From assembly GCA_028023455.1 (NCBI GenBank), contig JAQFVV010012490.1, positions 4,714,576 through 4,778,575 on the forward strand: DNA of 64,000 bases. The letters run 5' to 3'. A program made the position numbers and the translations under genes. Source of the DNA: Epiperipatus broadwayi. Lineage: Eukaryota > Onychophora > Udeonychophora > Euonychophora > Peripatidae. Under the pieces are notes generated by a model. That model worked only from the letters and a program-made list of their open reading frames with translations, had not been told where the DNA came from and searched no databases. The first letter of the stretch is position 1, and every line of letters starts with the position of its first letter. Positions 36,081-48,180 of this stretch are shown here, one piece after another.

Positions 36081-37604
36081 AAAATAAACCAAATAAGGGC
36101 TTGAAATACACCACATACCTGAGATATGTTTAATATATAATGATGACAGATGTATAGTTTTAAAAAAAAGGAAATTTTTTTTTGTGTGTAATTTTTTTTA
36201 TATTATATTAATATATAGAAATATTCTTGCCTTATGATGATGATTATTGTTATTGCATTTTTGATGATGATAAATAAATACTGCCATTAAACAGCTTAGT
36301 TTCAATTTAAAATATATAGATATCACAACTTATAATAAGTGTTAAAGTTAATGGCACTGTTTTTAAATATTTTGCTTATCAGTGAAATATAGCATTGCTG
36401 CTAGATAAGCATAGAAGTATTAATAGCCTTGAATTGTAGAATAATAATTTTGTTCATATTTGAAATGTTTGTGTTATAGAAAATCTGTGATTTTGGAGGT
36501 TGGATTGGATATTTGACTGTTGGAGTTTGGTTGGTTGTAATACAGTTTTGATGATGGATGGAGAATTTTTGTCATTGCCTTGAGGATGTGATGTATTCAT
36601 GCCACTGATGATTGATTTATCTCATTCACTGCTCCACCCAGATTATAATATCAGTTATTATTTATCATGAAGCAGTTAACAGTAGGCCTGCCATGATTTC
36701 ACCTCTAAGACTCCAGAGAGAGCAAGGCATAGTTTTTCTGATACATAAGACTCCAGAGAGAGCAAGGCAGTGTTTTTTACTGATATATAATTGTTGCTTC
36801 TAAGACTTTAAAGATAAGCAAGGCAGTATTTTATGAATTAAAGCCCCTAAGACTTGGACAATATGGGTTGTAGTAGCTTAGGGTGATTGAATTGGGGTGA
36901 TCATCTGAGTATTCATGGAGCATTGTATGCTGTAAGTGCAGTGATTGAATTCTTTTGTCTATCTCATGATTATGAATTGCTAATCTTTCTTTTGGCTGTC
37001 AATATCTGTCAGATCTCTAGAAAGTAGATGAGTATATATATAACCTGAGATGTAAACTCTATTATAAATATAGGCACACATGTTATATAAGTAATTTTTT
37101 TTGCTTAGTGTATTAAAATAGAGCATAGAGAGAGTTAAGTTTTATAAAAGCATGAAAAAAAACTAGATAAATGATGGCATAAAAAGGGCACACTAAAACA
37201 GAGATAGCTTATTTTTAAATAAATGTTTTTTAATTAGGAGTGATGATGTAGGTTAAATTAATTAAAGGCACTTAAGATATAGATGGATGGATGGAGAGAA
37301 TTATGGCTGAGAAAGAGTGGTTGGAAATTTTCAAGTATATCGATGGATAGATAAAGATGTTTAACTCTGGATGTATAGGAAATAAGGGAGCAGAACAGAA
37401 TAAATCAGAACAGAATATAGCAGAACAGAAATCACTAATATAAATATTTTATAAGTTTATAAATAAGTATAGCAAAAAAATAATATGAGACAAAATTAAG
37501 AAGTAGCCACTGCAGGGATGAAGAGATAGAAAAAGTAAGTGATAATGAGTGGATACAAATTGTTATGATCCAATTAAAACAAATTTGATCAGCACTGCAA
37601 AGAA
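36081..37604 (+). other. Leader of element 3
   Basis: About 1.5 kb without a convincing frame. At 36700-36835 'agactccagagagagcaagg' is repeated in two good and one weak ~42-base units. Near 37380-37430 'agcagaacagaa' recurs several times. Confidence 0.6.
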
Positions 37605-38315
37605 ATGGATCAGTACTTCCAAACAATTCATGAGTCTATCAGTGGACTGTCTCAGAGACTTGATAATAAGATGGATCAACCATTGCAAGAAATGAATAAA
37701 CAAGTAACTGATTTACATAAAGAGACAGATAATAGGATGACCAGTCCAGTATAAGAAATAGTGCCAAAGAGTTGTGTGACTGTAATCAAGCCATATGAAA
37801 GTGACGAGGTAGCTGCTGTTTAAGAAAAGACCAATCCTGAAGAGGATATATACAGTGAGACCCATACCTTAGAAGTAAAGGTAGCCAATATACAGGAACA
37901 AATTGACCTCAGGAAAGATGTAATCAGTAAAGCTAGTTTCTTAGAATTAAAGGTAGCTGCTGATGTATATGCCCCAGTAAGTCTAGCAGACATGTTTGAG
38001 ACAATCGGAGCTACAGAAAGGATGGCTAAAAGTTATTCTAGGAATGAGGAGAGCTATAATTATAAAATCTCCAGTATGAGAGTTGGAAGAAACCAGTTAG
38101 TATGACAATTTTCCACAAAACCCAGCAAACCAAACATAGGAATGCCTGGGAATATATGTATGGTAGTGAATGATGTGTACTCCCCAATAAGAGTGGCAGA
38201 CCTGTTGGATGCCCTGGGAGTTACAGAAAGTAAGGCTGAAGGTTATTCTAGAAGGGAGGAGAGATATAGTTATAAAATCTCCACCATAAAGATTGTGAAT
38301 AATGAGTTAGGCTGA
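37605..38315 (+). pseudogene. Decayed gag-like frame with a 70-residue tandem repeat
   Basis: From the ATG at 37605 one frame runs 236 codons to a TGA at 38313 with no frameshift but with stops at 37752 (TAA), 37821 (TAA) and 38103 (TGA). The first 49 residues are charged and helix-prone (MDQYFQTIHESISGLSQ..). The last part holds two 210-base units that read VYAPVSLADMFETIGAT and VYSPIRVADLLDALGVT and share a YSRxEExYxYKI string. The two TGA codons are exactly one unit apart, so the first may be the original end of the protein, with the duplication placed downstream of it. Position after the primer-binding site suggests gag. I recognise no family for the repeated domain. Confidence 0.5.
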
Positions 38316-38639
38316 CACTATCCCACAAAACCTAGTAAACCAAATTAAGTAGGCCTGGGAATAACTCCAATGATCTAAGTGAAGATTGTAGACCCGTGAT
38401 CAATGAAAATAAAAATCCAATAGCAAGTTGTTCTGAAATCAATAAGACATGATGCATAAAGAACACTTGTTTAATAGTTCATGAGGATAGTCATCAATAA
38501 TAGACTGTAGTCAAATTTGTATTAATAAAAAAAACAAATATATATATATATATATTAAGTAGTTAGTTAGTAGTTCAAGGAAGATAGTGTCATGAGAGAC
38601 TATCAAAAAAAAATTTTTTTTGTTCTGGAGTGAGACAAA
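38316..38639 (+). other. 3' interior of element 3
   Basis: Non-coding. It contains an (AT)n tract at about 38538 and ends GGAGTGAGACAAA before the LTR, a weak purine-rich stretch where a polypurine tract is expected. Confidence 0.5.
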
Positions 38640-41600
38640 TGTATGTATATGACTCATTTCAAACACACAGATATATTATTTAATTAAAAAAAGGTTTTCT
38701 TTTATATATATATAAATTTATGTGTGTATTTATTATTATATATAATTTATAAATACTTAATAAATAAGCAGTTGTAAAAAGAGAAGGTAATAATATTTAA
38801 TATTGATTTATTATATTTTCTTATTAAATAAGGTGTTAAACTATTTAACATTAATTTTGTTAAAATAAAGTAGATCAGAAAGAAAGTGTAAAATAAAGTG
38901 ATCAAGATTAGTAGATTAGGATGTGAAAATGTACACGTGTGAGTATGAATTTTTAAACATAAAACATTTTTACACTGATTTCTGGTGACTATAGATTGCC
39001 AGCTTTATTGTTTGTGTTATCTGTATCTGAGATTATTTTTGGAAAAAAGGTGCTTTGTTGGAATAAAACATGATTATTAATTTTCTTGTAAAATCACAAA
39101 GGAACATGAGCTTGTCAAACTCTGATTTTTGATCTTTGTCTTAAGATAAGATTTCCAAGTGGTCCTTTTCTTTGATCAAAGATTCACAATATAAATGAGT
39201 GAAACAATATTTAGGCAGTCAGTCTTTTTTTATATGAGGAAAGAAGAGATTAAGCTCTCATTTTTTATATTATTAAAGAAGAGATGTGGTGATCAGTTTT
39301 TTTCATTATTATTAGACAGAGATATAGTGATTGAGTTCATGAAAGCCAAGGGAAATGGACAGTTTGCATATTTTTTTAAAAAAAAGTGAGCAATGAATTT
39401 TTTTTCACTCTTTAAAAAATTGAAGAACGAGAAAAATGACTCTTGTTTTAAAGTCAGTATATATAAATATATATATATATATAAGTAATTCCCAGCAAGA
39501 TTAAGATAAAGAAAAAAAATGGAACAAAATTGAATTTCTTGGAAAAAGTTATTAACAATTCTATGTAATGATATTAATATATTTTGCTGTGTATAATAGA
39601 ATGAATTTGCATTGCTAAAACCATTGTTTCTGCTTCCTGGAATCCTACAGAATGGGTTAAAATCACTAATCTACTATGGACTCATATACCGGTCCATAGT
39701 AACCAAAAGAGTGGACAAATTTAAAACCAGCCAAAAACATCATCTAATAATCATCTTTGACAAGAGAAGAAGAAAGGAAAGATGAATAAAAGCCATATAT
39801 ATAGCCAAATTTGATGAAGCTATGAATCAAAATTTTGTTAAAGTTTTTCTCAGTCAGCTAAAGTGTCTACAATGATTTTTTTTAAATGGAAGATACAAGC
39901 AAATCCACCAGTTCATACTTATCTAAAAGTATTTGTAATAACTCTTTTTGAAAAAAATTAGAAGCAAGCCAGTCAACAAATTTAGTGTTATCAAAAGTAT
40001 CAGCAATAAATAATTTTAAAATTGTGGAAACAGCAAGTCAATTAATTCATGTTTATTAGAAGGTATCAACAAGAACTTTTCTTTTTTTAAATGAAGCAAA
40101 GACAAGCAGTTGGAAAATTCAAACTCGGGACATTTATAAGAAGTGAAAATAATCGGGTAACTATGAACTTTCATTAACAGATCTTTTATTTTTGCTTATT
40201 AAAAGTAAACCTTAATTTATTGGTCAAGACATTATTTTTTTTGATACAGAAACATTAGGGGCTTGTTTATCGATAGTCATCCTCAATATCACATAACATA
40301 ACACAAACACAGTTTAAATCTTTAAACTTAAATTTTCATTATTTTTTTTATATTATACATTGTAATATTGAAATGTTTTTTTTATTGTTCTTCATTTGTC
40401 ATGATAATGAGCACCCTATAAATATATGCATTTATAATGTTTTTTTATTTATCTTGTTGCATATTAAAATTGATATAATGTATTTTATTTTATTTTGCTC
40501 AAAGTTGCAAGAATATTTTTTTATATATGTGATTTATGTATTAATCTCTAATATAAAGGGAACACATTTTTAAAATATATGTTGACATATCACAGGGTGT
40601 GTGTGCATGTGTAACTGCTTATACAAACATATCAAAAGAATAGGTTATGCGTGATTAGTTTAAATATGGTAAATTATAAAGCAGGGATTCACATTTGAAT
40701 AAAAGTGAAATAAAACATACATGTTAAATATGAAATTTATTTTTATGATATAATAAGTTAGGAAAGTTTTAAGTAAGCATTCAATGAAATATTTTTTTTA
40801 AATGTCATTTTAAGCCAGCTTATTTTAAAATATCAAAAATGACAAACTTGTATATAAAATTTTGCATTAATTCTACATGTAATTAATGTAATAATAAGCC
40901 ATTTATCTAATTAGTAAATTTGATTTTAAAGAAAGAAAGAAAGAAGAATAGTATTAATAAAATATAATTATATATTTTAATTGGTTTCCGAGTTTTTATT
41001 TAAAAAATGTTGTTGTATTTTCTTGTCTTAATTGTATTGTTTTAATTGATCACCACCATTCACTGATATTAAGAATCATCATTGTAAATATTGAGCAATC
41101 ACTTGCAAATATTAAGTGCTCGCAACATGTTAAGTAAACTAGAATGTTGATTTACATTTGGGTATTTAGGGATTAAGCTTGATAATAACCAAATTTTAAT
41201 AATTATAGGATAATAATAGAAAGCTAAAATTCTGTTGTGCCAATGAGTTTTGATCATCTTCATCAAAGAGTGATATCATGATCACCATCATCATTGATTA
41301 AATAAATTATAATCATTAAATCTAATGTTTAACATAATTAATATATTTAATAAATAGGAGTTTATAAAAAGTTGAATATCATGTGGGGAAATACATGATG
41401 ATCAGTCATCATCACTAGTATTATTAAATCCTAATTTTAACTATAAAAGTATTTTAGTAAATAACTATAAACTTCTAAATGCTAGTGAATATAATATTTA
41501 AATCCCATTTTGACAAGGGATGATTTTAATAAGTGCTTATGAGTTTATAAAGATAAATTTAATGTTGTGAGTTTATAAGCTATGGCTAGTATCATCATCA

Positions 41601-42774
41601 CTATTATTATCATTATTATTATGATATTATTATCATCATCATTATTACCTTTATATTGTGATAAATAATCTAGTTAAATGGCCATCAATATCAATAATGA
41701 TCTTCACAATGCTTGTTTAGAAGCCATTAATAAGATTATACTTGTCTGTTCATCAATATATGTAAAATGAGCTAGTAATATCTATAAGAGTCTTTGATCT
41801 ATATAAATTTTGGTGATATAGGGATCTTGTAATTTTATTGACATAGATAAAATATAAGAATGTCATTTTTTTGTTCATTAGTCATCCATGTCATGTGTAG
41901 TAATAATATACCGAATGAGTTTGAACTCAGTACACTCTAAACAAGTATTTAGCTAGATTTAAAACAATCTAGTGGTGTTCATGGGAAAACACATGTACTT
42001 AGCTAAACTGAATAAAGAGTGATTTAATCCCTTTCCAACTTAATAATATTAACTTTAGATGATATTTTTTTTATAAGTTGTTATAAACAGCACCAGTGTG
42101 TGCATGTGACCATGAATGGTCGTACATACATGGAAAGAGGGTTAAAAGAACCTATTATTGGAGTTAAGCAAAAGCACTCCAGGGATCTCACAGTGGGTAA
42201 TTTTATTCAGTTGCTATATTTAATATTTGTTTATTTGATGACAATGGCTAGTATGTTTTATTGTTCAAATGAGTTCCCCAATATCTAAATATTTTAAATC
42301 TTTAATGATGACAGTTTTAATTTCCATTTGGTTATTTTATATGGAAAATGAGATAATTTATTTATTTCATTATTAGCGTAACAGAATTAATGTATAGGAT
42401 AGTTGCAAATGGGCTATAATGTTATTTTTAATTAATTAAAAAAAATAGACATCCAAATAGAGCATGATATGCATATGTTGTTATTTATATGTTAGCGTCA
42501 TCCTTATTTAATTATAAATTGTATTCTAGCTAACACAGTAAATTCATTTCTCATTTAATTTACTCGGTTACAAATGATGATGAACCGCTAGAGCATAGCA
42601 TATATCATGTTTAGTGTTTAGTTATTGAATTATAGCAACTATCATTTTATCACTCATCATCACAATATTTCTTACTGTTTCAAATGGCACATATTATAAA
42701 CATATTATAATAATTAATAATTTCGTCTATGTTTATTTAATGTTACAAATGGGTTTATCTTTATTTCCGTTACA
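38640..42774 (+). repeat. 3' LTR of element 3
   Basis: It is the partner of 31861-36058. TATA at 39190 and TCAGTC at 39219 are conserved. It ends CCGTTACA before (AT)n. The open frames 39195-39389, 40373-40573 and 42100-42288 do not survive with the same structure in the 5' LTR. Confidence 0.9.
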
Positions 42775-42997
42775 ATATATATATATATACTGTCAGACTT
42801 ATAGTGTTGTAAAATATTTGTCAATCCAAACATTATTTATATTTATTATACATTATCGTATGCTAGATTTTTTCATTAATTAGATTTAAGTATAAGAAAA
42901 ATAACGTTCAAGCCAAAAACAATGATAGCACCAATTATGTAATGATAACAAAACAATGGAATATTTTTAACAATAATTTGTATAATTAACAAAAGAA
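42775..42997. other. (AT)n tract and unassigned spacer
   Basis: Fourteen bases of (AT)n follow element 3, then about 200 AT-rich bases with no recognised match. Confidence 0.5.
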
Positions 42998-43835
42998 AAC
43001 ATGTAAGTTGGTTTCCTCTTTATACTAGGGATTCCCAAATGCAGATATTAATATATTTTACAGTTTTTAAGTCTAAAACCTCTTATATAATATAACATGA
43101 ATATTTTACCGGTAGAATATTTAAAGTCATAATCAGTTATTCTTTTTTTCTGTAATTACGGTTATCTTGATAAATTCTTGACGAGTAAATTTTTCTTCTC
43201 ACACTGGTGATTTGAATTGTGGTTATAGTTTCATGGTGACATGTAGCATGTAGAATATATACGTCATAGACAATTTAATATTACATTTTTTATTACTGAC
43301 ATCTTCGAGGCTATAGCTGTGTAGTTCCACAGACTTCAACCTTATTTACTTGATTGGACTGCATACATAAAGTCATGATTGATGTGTTACTTGTTGCATA
43401 GCATTGCATGACAAATAATCCACTACTGAAGAAAACATCATAGCTTCTGCTATAGGCGTTGCAATTATAATTTGCTATAAATGCTCTTTTCCACACAGCT
43501 CATGTCAACAGTGCTTTAACATATAGCTTGCAATTTGGAATCAGAAAATCAACCAGAACAAAGTTGACATCACAAGAGATGACTGCATAATTATTTTTGT
43601 GACTGATGTGCTACTTGTTGATTAGCTTTGCATGGTAAATAATCCATTACTGGAGGAAAACATTATCATCACTTGTGCTATAGGTTTTGCAATTTTAATT
43701 AGCTGTAAAGTCTTCTGATGCATTGCTTATTTCAATATGTACAGCTTGCAATCTGAAATCAAAATATTCTTCATATCAAAAATGAATGACAGCATCATGA
43801 GTGAATTTTGAATGATCCCTTTTAATCCTGAGTGG
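42998..43835 (+). repeat. Repeat F, copy 2
   Basis: This is a direct match of 7120-7965, including the internal two-unit duplication and the shared end 'catcatgagtgaattttgaa'. Similarity to repeat B begins at once at the right edge. Confidence 0.7.
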
Positions 43836-44672
43836 CCATCTTTAATTTTTAAAAAAATTAACAAGTATAATTTAAAACATTCTGTTTGAATACAATAAAT
43901 ATAAAAGTATAAATGTTTTTACAATCTGCAAATATGAAAAAATGTAATAAAGCTGACAAAATAATTATTGCCTCAAAAAAATTAAGAAAAAATTTTTTTA
44001 ACACTTTTAAACATCTTTATTTTTACATTGGTTCACAAATTCTAAATTTTGAAAGTTAAATGTTAAAATGACAATTTCATAGACAGCTTCATCACATGCA
44101 TCTCAAAATGCTGAAAAACTGATAACTATGTCTTACCTGAGGTAACTTTTCTATGCAAAAATTGCAAAAACAGTGCGATAGGTAACTTGCATTTTTACTA
44201 GCAGACCCAGATGTTCTTCTTTTATAATAGAGTATATGCTAGAAATGTTTGGTTGTTTTTCCATGCAGGTATCTGTTTGAAGAATGTTTGGTTTTTTGTG
44301 AAGAAAAAAACAGGAATAATTTACAAGATGATGAGAACTTTAGTAAATTGTGATGTAATGTATAGTATATTATAATATTATACATTACTTTATTATATTA
44401 GTGAAAAATGGTATGTGACCTAAAATGTAAATTCTTTTCAAGTAAATAAAATGTACTCAAAAAATAAATATCAAACAAAAATTTCTCCAAGATAAAATGA
44501 ACAAAAAAATCAATAAACATCAAAATAAACAAATTTATTATGAGCACTGATTATTTATATGTGTGGGAGATGAAATATGAGAGTGGATGACTGAGGGTAT
44601 ATGATGAGTCGGGATGTGCTTGTTTTATATCATTCAAATGTATTGTCTAAAATTCTATTGTATATATATATT
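43836..44672 (-). repeat. Repeat B, copy 2
   Basis: This is an inverted match of 2233-3112. It ends at the (AT)n tract at about 44661-44671, directly before the palindrome that opens repeat K. Confidence 0.7.
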
Positions 44673-44673
44673 T

Positions 44674-44709
44674 TGAAGCAATGGATCCAGAAGTCGGATC
44701 CATGCTTCA
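44674..44709 (+). other. Terminal palindrome of repeat K (copy 2)
   Basis: TGAAGCAATGGATCC pairs with GGATCCATGCTTCA around a loop of about 7 bases. The downstream sequence CACAGCC is shared with the palindromes at 51422 and 60374. Confidence 0.75.
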
Positions 44710-45289
44710 CAGCCTTCTATAAACTTACCCAATGTTGTAGACCTGAATTAAGTTTATAGTCCAGTATCAGCAGGGTTTTGCATTAAAGCTAAAATTAATA
44801 CATTCATTTTGTTTACTTAACGGTATTTAAATTTATACTTGCGTTAAAATATTTCTTTTAAAATAAATTCCGTTAAGATTTAATTGCTATTAAAATTTAC
44901 TTTTAAAAACTTATTAATCAAAGATATATAAACGTCAAGCATATATATATGATTTAATGCAAAATTCTGTTGAAATAAAATGTTATTTTGTTAAAAAAAA
45001 TAATAATATATTTTTCTTTTTAAATTTTGTTAAAACATAGTGTATGATTTTATTTTAAGATAAGTCTGCCAACATTTTTAAAGGAATGGTATGTTTCAAT
45101 TAGTTAGCCCATTCAAGGCAAATTAAAGATGTTTTTTTTTTAATTAATACAAACTCAAAAGTTAAATACAGAAATCTAGAAAAAGAAATTAAAAGTTTAT
45201 TTTTAGAAAAAGTTACCTTGAAACAAAGGAGCATAGGGGGCTTATCAAGATATAAAATCATATGCAAAACAATAGAAGGGTAGCTCCTG

Positions 45290-45305
45290 AAAAGGTATAA
45301 AAAGA
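45290..45305 (+). promoter_or_regulatory. TATA box of repeat K, copy 2
   Basis: GAAAAGGTATAAAAAGAAG matches the reverse-strand box at 1226-1240 of the other copy. Confidence 0.45.
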
Positions 45306-46561
45306 AGAGCAGTACAAAAGACTGGGTTATTATGATTATGTCTCTCTGGTTCTTTGGCTTATTCATGCAGATCATGTGTTTAGATTATTGAGATTTTACT
45401 TTTAAAAGCTCTTTGGTCTTTGATGCATATTCGTGCAGATCCTGAGTTTTAGATTTTTCTTAAAAAATATGTTTTCTGTACTGCTGCTGGTTTTAGTGCC
45501 GTTTCTCCTGCATCTATTCTTTGTGAGATTTTGCTTCTAAAATCAAATGTGTTCCTAAAATTATTATTCAAAGATTGACTCTGAAAGCAATGCAAAACCT
45601 AATTTGAAGAGTTCCAGCTATTTATTCGTACTGATCTGATTCCAACATGTGACTGGTTAAAAGTTATACTAATGTGGTGGACGTGACCATGTTTGGTGGC
45701 TAGGCACAACAGGTTTGCCTGCTGCTGGGATCCTAAAACCATCAAAATGCCATAACCAGTTCAACAAAAAGAAACCTGAACTGTGAGCCGTGTCTGTGCA
45801 CTTCATGATAAAATGCTGCATAATTTCCATTTCTTTGTCTGGACAAATCCCCATGTATTTAATCAAGCCACCATGCTGATGGAACTGGATTCAAAGAACA
45901 AGGACTGGTAACTGTATGAACATTTTCATGAACTATTACTTACCTTTTTTTTTCTATATATCTTTTGCTACTTGTTTTTAATTCTTATTTATAATGTAGC
46001 TGTTGTTCTTATTAGACTAATATTAGTTTTATCTTACTTTTATCATTTGATTATTTACTTATACAGAAGTTTTCCCCATCACTATTCCTCATTTTAAAAT
46101 GCATATAAATGTTTTCTTGTTTTTTTATTTGCGGTTAAAATTTTTTTTTTTTCATTTACAACTTACCAATTTAAAATGATATCTGTCATTTAAATAATAG
46201 TTAAGTTTCCTTTTGTCTGCTAGCTGGGTCTCCTCAATAATGCCTACTTTGTTTGCGTTCATTCCACACTTTAATAGGAGTTACTCTTAAGAAATCTTTC
46301 AATATTTTAAAACTGTTTCTAAAACACAAAGCAAGTAGAAAATACTTTGGGTGAGAGTTATTTTAATTTGGCTTTGTCAAGGGGACATGAGTTGGTAATT
46401 TAATTTCATTTAAATTGGGAGAGTACTGTTTAGACTGGAAAATGTTATGTAATTGCTCTCCACCTTATTGTAAAGTTATATATATGTAATCAATAGGGGA
46501 ATAGTGAAGATAATTAAAACCTTTCAAATATTTAAAATTTACATTTTATTAAAATATATTA

Positions 46562-46888
46562 TAAATAATATTTTATAAAGCATAGATGGCATTGAAAATT
46601 AAATTGAGAGAGTGCAAATTTCTCAAGTGCTTGTGACTATTAGTAACCAATCAGATCTTAAGCACTGGGACAGGGAAGATTCACGCTCTCAGATATAAGT
46701 ACTTTGGACTGGCTTGGATATATAAAAAGACAAGTAAAGAAGAGAGTGGAATCCACTCTTTTCTTGTTAAATTCTTTGCCCCAGTGCTTAAGATCTGATT
46801 GGTTACTAATAGTCACAAGTGCTTGAGAAATTTGCACTCTCTCAATTTAATTTTCAATGCCGTCTGCACTTTATAAAATATTATTTAC
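46562..46888. mobile_element. Foldback element with ~110-bp arms
   Basis: Arms at 46562-46670 and 46779-46888 are near-perfect inverted copies (taaataatattttataaag at the outer edge, agtgcttaagatct inside). The roughly 108-base loop contains its own palindrome (agagtggaatccactct). No frame is present. It is a MITE-like foldback; no superfamily is assigned. Confidence 0.75.
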
Positions 46889-46997
46889 ATATATTGCTGC
46901 AAAGTTATAACATCGAAAAACTACTGCGTAGTAAATCGAAAGATTTCATGCTGTATCTTTATAATTTGAACTCCATCAATTAAGTGTGATGATATTT

Positions 46998-47172
46998 AAG
47001 ATTCATGCTCTTAGATATAAGTACTTTGGACTGGCTTTGATATATAGAAAGACAAGTAAAGAAGAGAGTGGAATCCACTCTTTTCTTATTAAATTCCCTG
47101 TCCCAGTGCTTAAGATATGATTGGTTACTAATAGTCACAAGCGCTTGAGAAATTTGCACTCTCTCAATTTAA
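46998..47172. repeat. Partial second copy of the foldback element
   Basis: It repeats the loop and right arm of the element at 46562-46888, from 'gattcatgctc' to 'gcactctctcaattt', and lacks the left arm. Confidence 0.75.
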
Positions 47173-47339
47173 AATATATTATTTAATCTAAAAAGTTTAA
47201 GTCTTCTTATTTTATTTCATTTTTTTATTAGCTTAATCTTTTATATTGCCCATCCAATCATCCAGGCATTCACAAACATATTTCATATTATTTTTTATGC
47301 ACATTTGACTTAGTTAGTCTTGTAAGTGTTCTCATCTAT

Positions 47340-48180
47340 GTCTTTCCCTGATGCTAAGATTTGGGCCGAGTGAGAAAATAATTTATGCATGTCTTAGATA
47401 TGTTGTTGGTTTGTGTTTAGATTCGAAAATAAATGAATAGTGCAGAGGCTTTAGTATTCTTGATTCTTACATCTTGCGTATGAGTGGTCTTGAGATACTT
47501 TTGCCTAGTATTCAAAGTGGGTTAAATCAACATACATTTTTCTGACCGGCACAGTAGATTTTTCCCCCTGGATTTATCACAGAACATGGGCTGAATTTTA
47601 TTGTATAAAAGGAAAGGGAAAAGGGGGCTTAAGGTATATATATATGTAGATTTTTCCCAGATTTGTACATCCATCTGCGAGGCGATTGAATATTTCCACA
47701 CCCTGTGTACTGTTGAGCAGATATATAATGTTTTTTTGAATAACACGAAATAATAGATATGTGTAAGATTTTTTTTCCTGGATTTGTCACACAACATGGA
47801 CCGAATTTTATGGTGTAGAAGGAAAGGGGAAAAAGATCTTAAGGTATATATATATATGTAGAATTTTTTCCCAGATTTGTACATCCATCTGCAAGACAAT
47901 TGAATATTTTCTTACCCTGTATATTGTTGAGCAGATATATAATGTTTTTTTCAACAACACAAAGGAATAGATATGTGTATGATGTTTTTTTCCTGATTTG
48001 TTGCACAAAATGGGCGAAATTTTATTTTGTAGAAGGAAAGAAAAAAACACTTAAAGTATATATAGATAGAAAATTATTTTTTTTCTCGAGTTTGTCTCCT
48101 AATGTGGGCCAAATTTCATTTTTAAGATTGATTAAAAAGATTAAATGTGTCATAAAGTAAAAAAAAATTTCCGAGTTTTA
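47340..48180 (+). repeat. Array of primer-binding-site-like leader units
   Basis: Similarity to 54.3-54.52 kb begins in 47.45-47.56 kb ('gatacttttgcctag', 'gaccggcacag', T-run and CCCCCTGG). The part with 'acatgggctgaatttta' then recurs at 47581, 47791, 48005 and, weakly, 48101. Units of about 210-214 bases also share 'cccagatttgtacatccatc' and 'gagcagatatataatgtttt'. Each unit keeps a decayed form of the primer-binding region. The antisense open frames at 47522-48050 arise from the repeat structure and are not genes. Confidence 0.7.

Larger units (their letters stand above)
31861..42774 (+). mobile_element. Element 3: LTR retrotransposon with 4.2-kb LTRs
   Basis: Direct repeats of about 4198 and 4135 bases enclose only 2.6 kb. 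The left LTR is followed two bases later by a primer-binding site, which sets the plus orientation. The unit is flanked by (AT)n on both sides. The interior holds one decayed frame and no polymerase or integrase, so this is a non-autonomous element of the large-retrotransposon-derivative type. The LTRs differ by many small indels, so it is older than element 1. Confidence 0.88.
44674..46530 (+). repeat. LTR-like repeat K, copy 2 (uninterrupted)
   Basis: This is the uninterrupted form of the repeat found inverted at 1-1400 plus 3130-3545. It starts TGAAGCA within a palindrome after an (AT)n tract, has a TATA box at about 45297, and continues to at least 46530, where the other copy leaves the window. 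A TG start, (AT)n flank and promoter about 0.6 kb inside fit an LTR, but no partner or primer-binding site is seen. The open frames at 45100-45375 and 45669-45866 are antisense and not conserved. Confidence 0.65.

Noticed and set aside
47522-48050. Two overlapping antisense frames of 125 and 80 codons
   Set aside because: They repeat because the DNA repeats. The strings fall in leader-type non-coding units.
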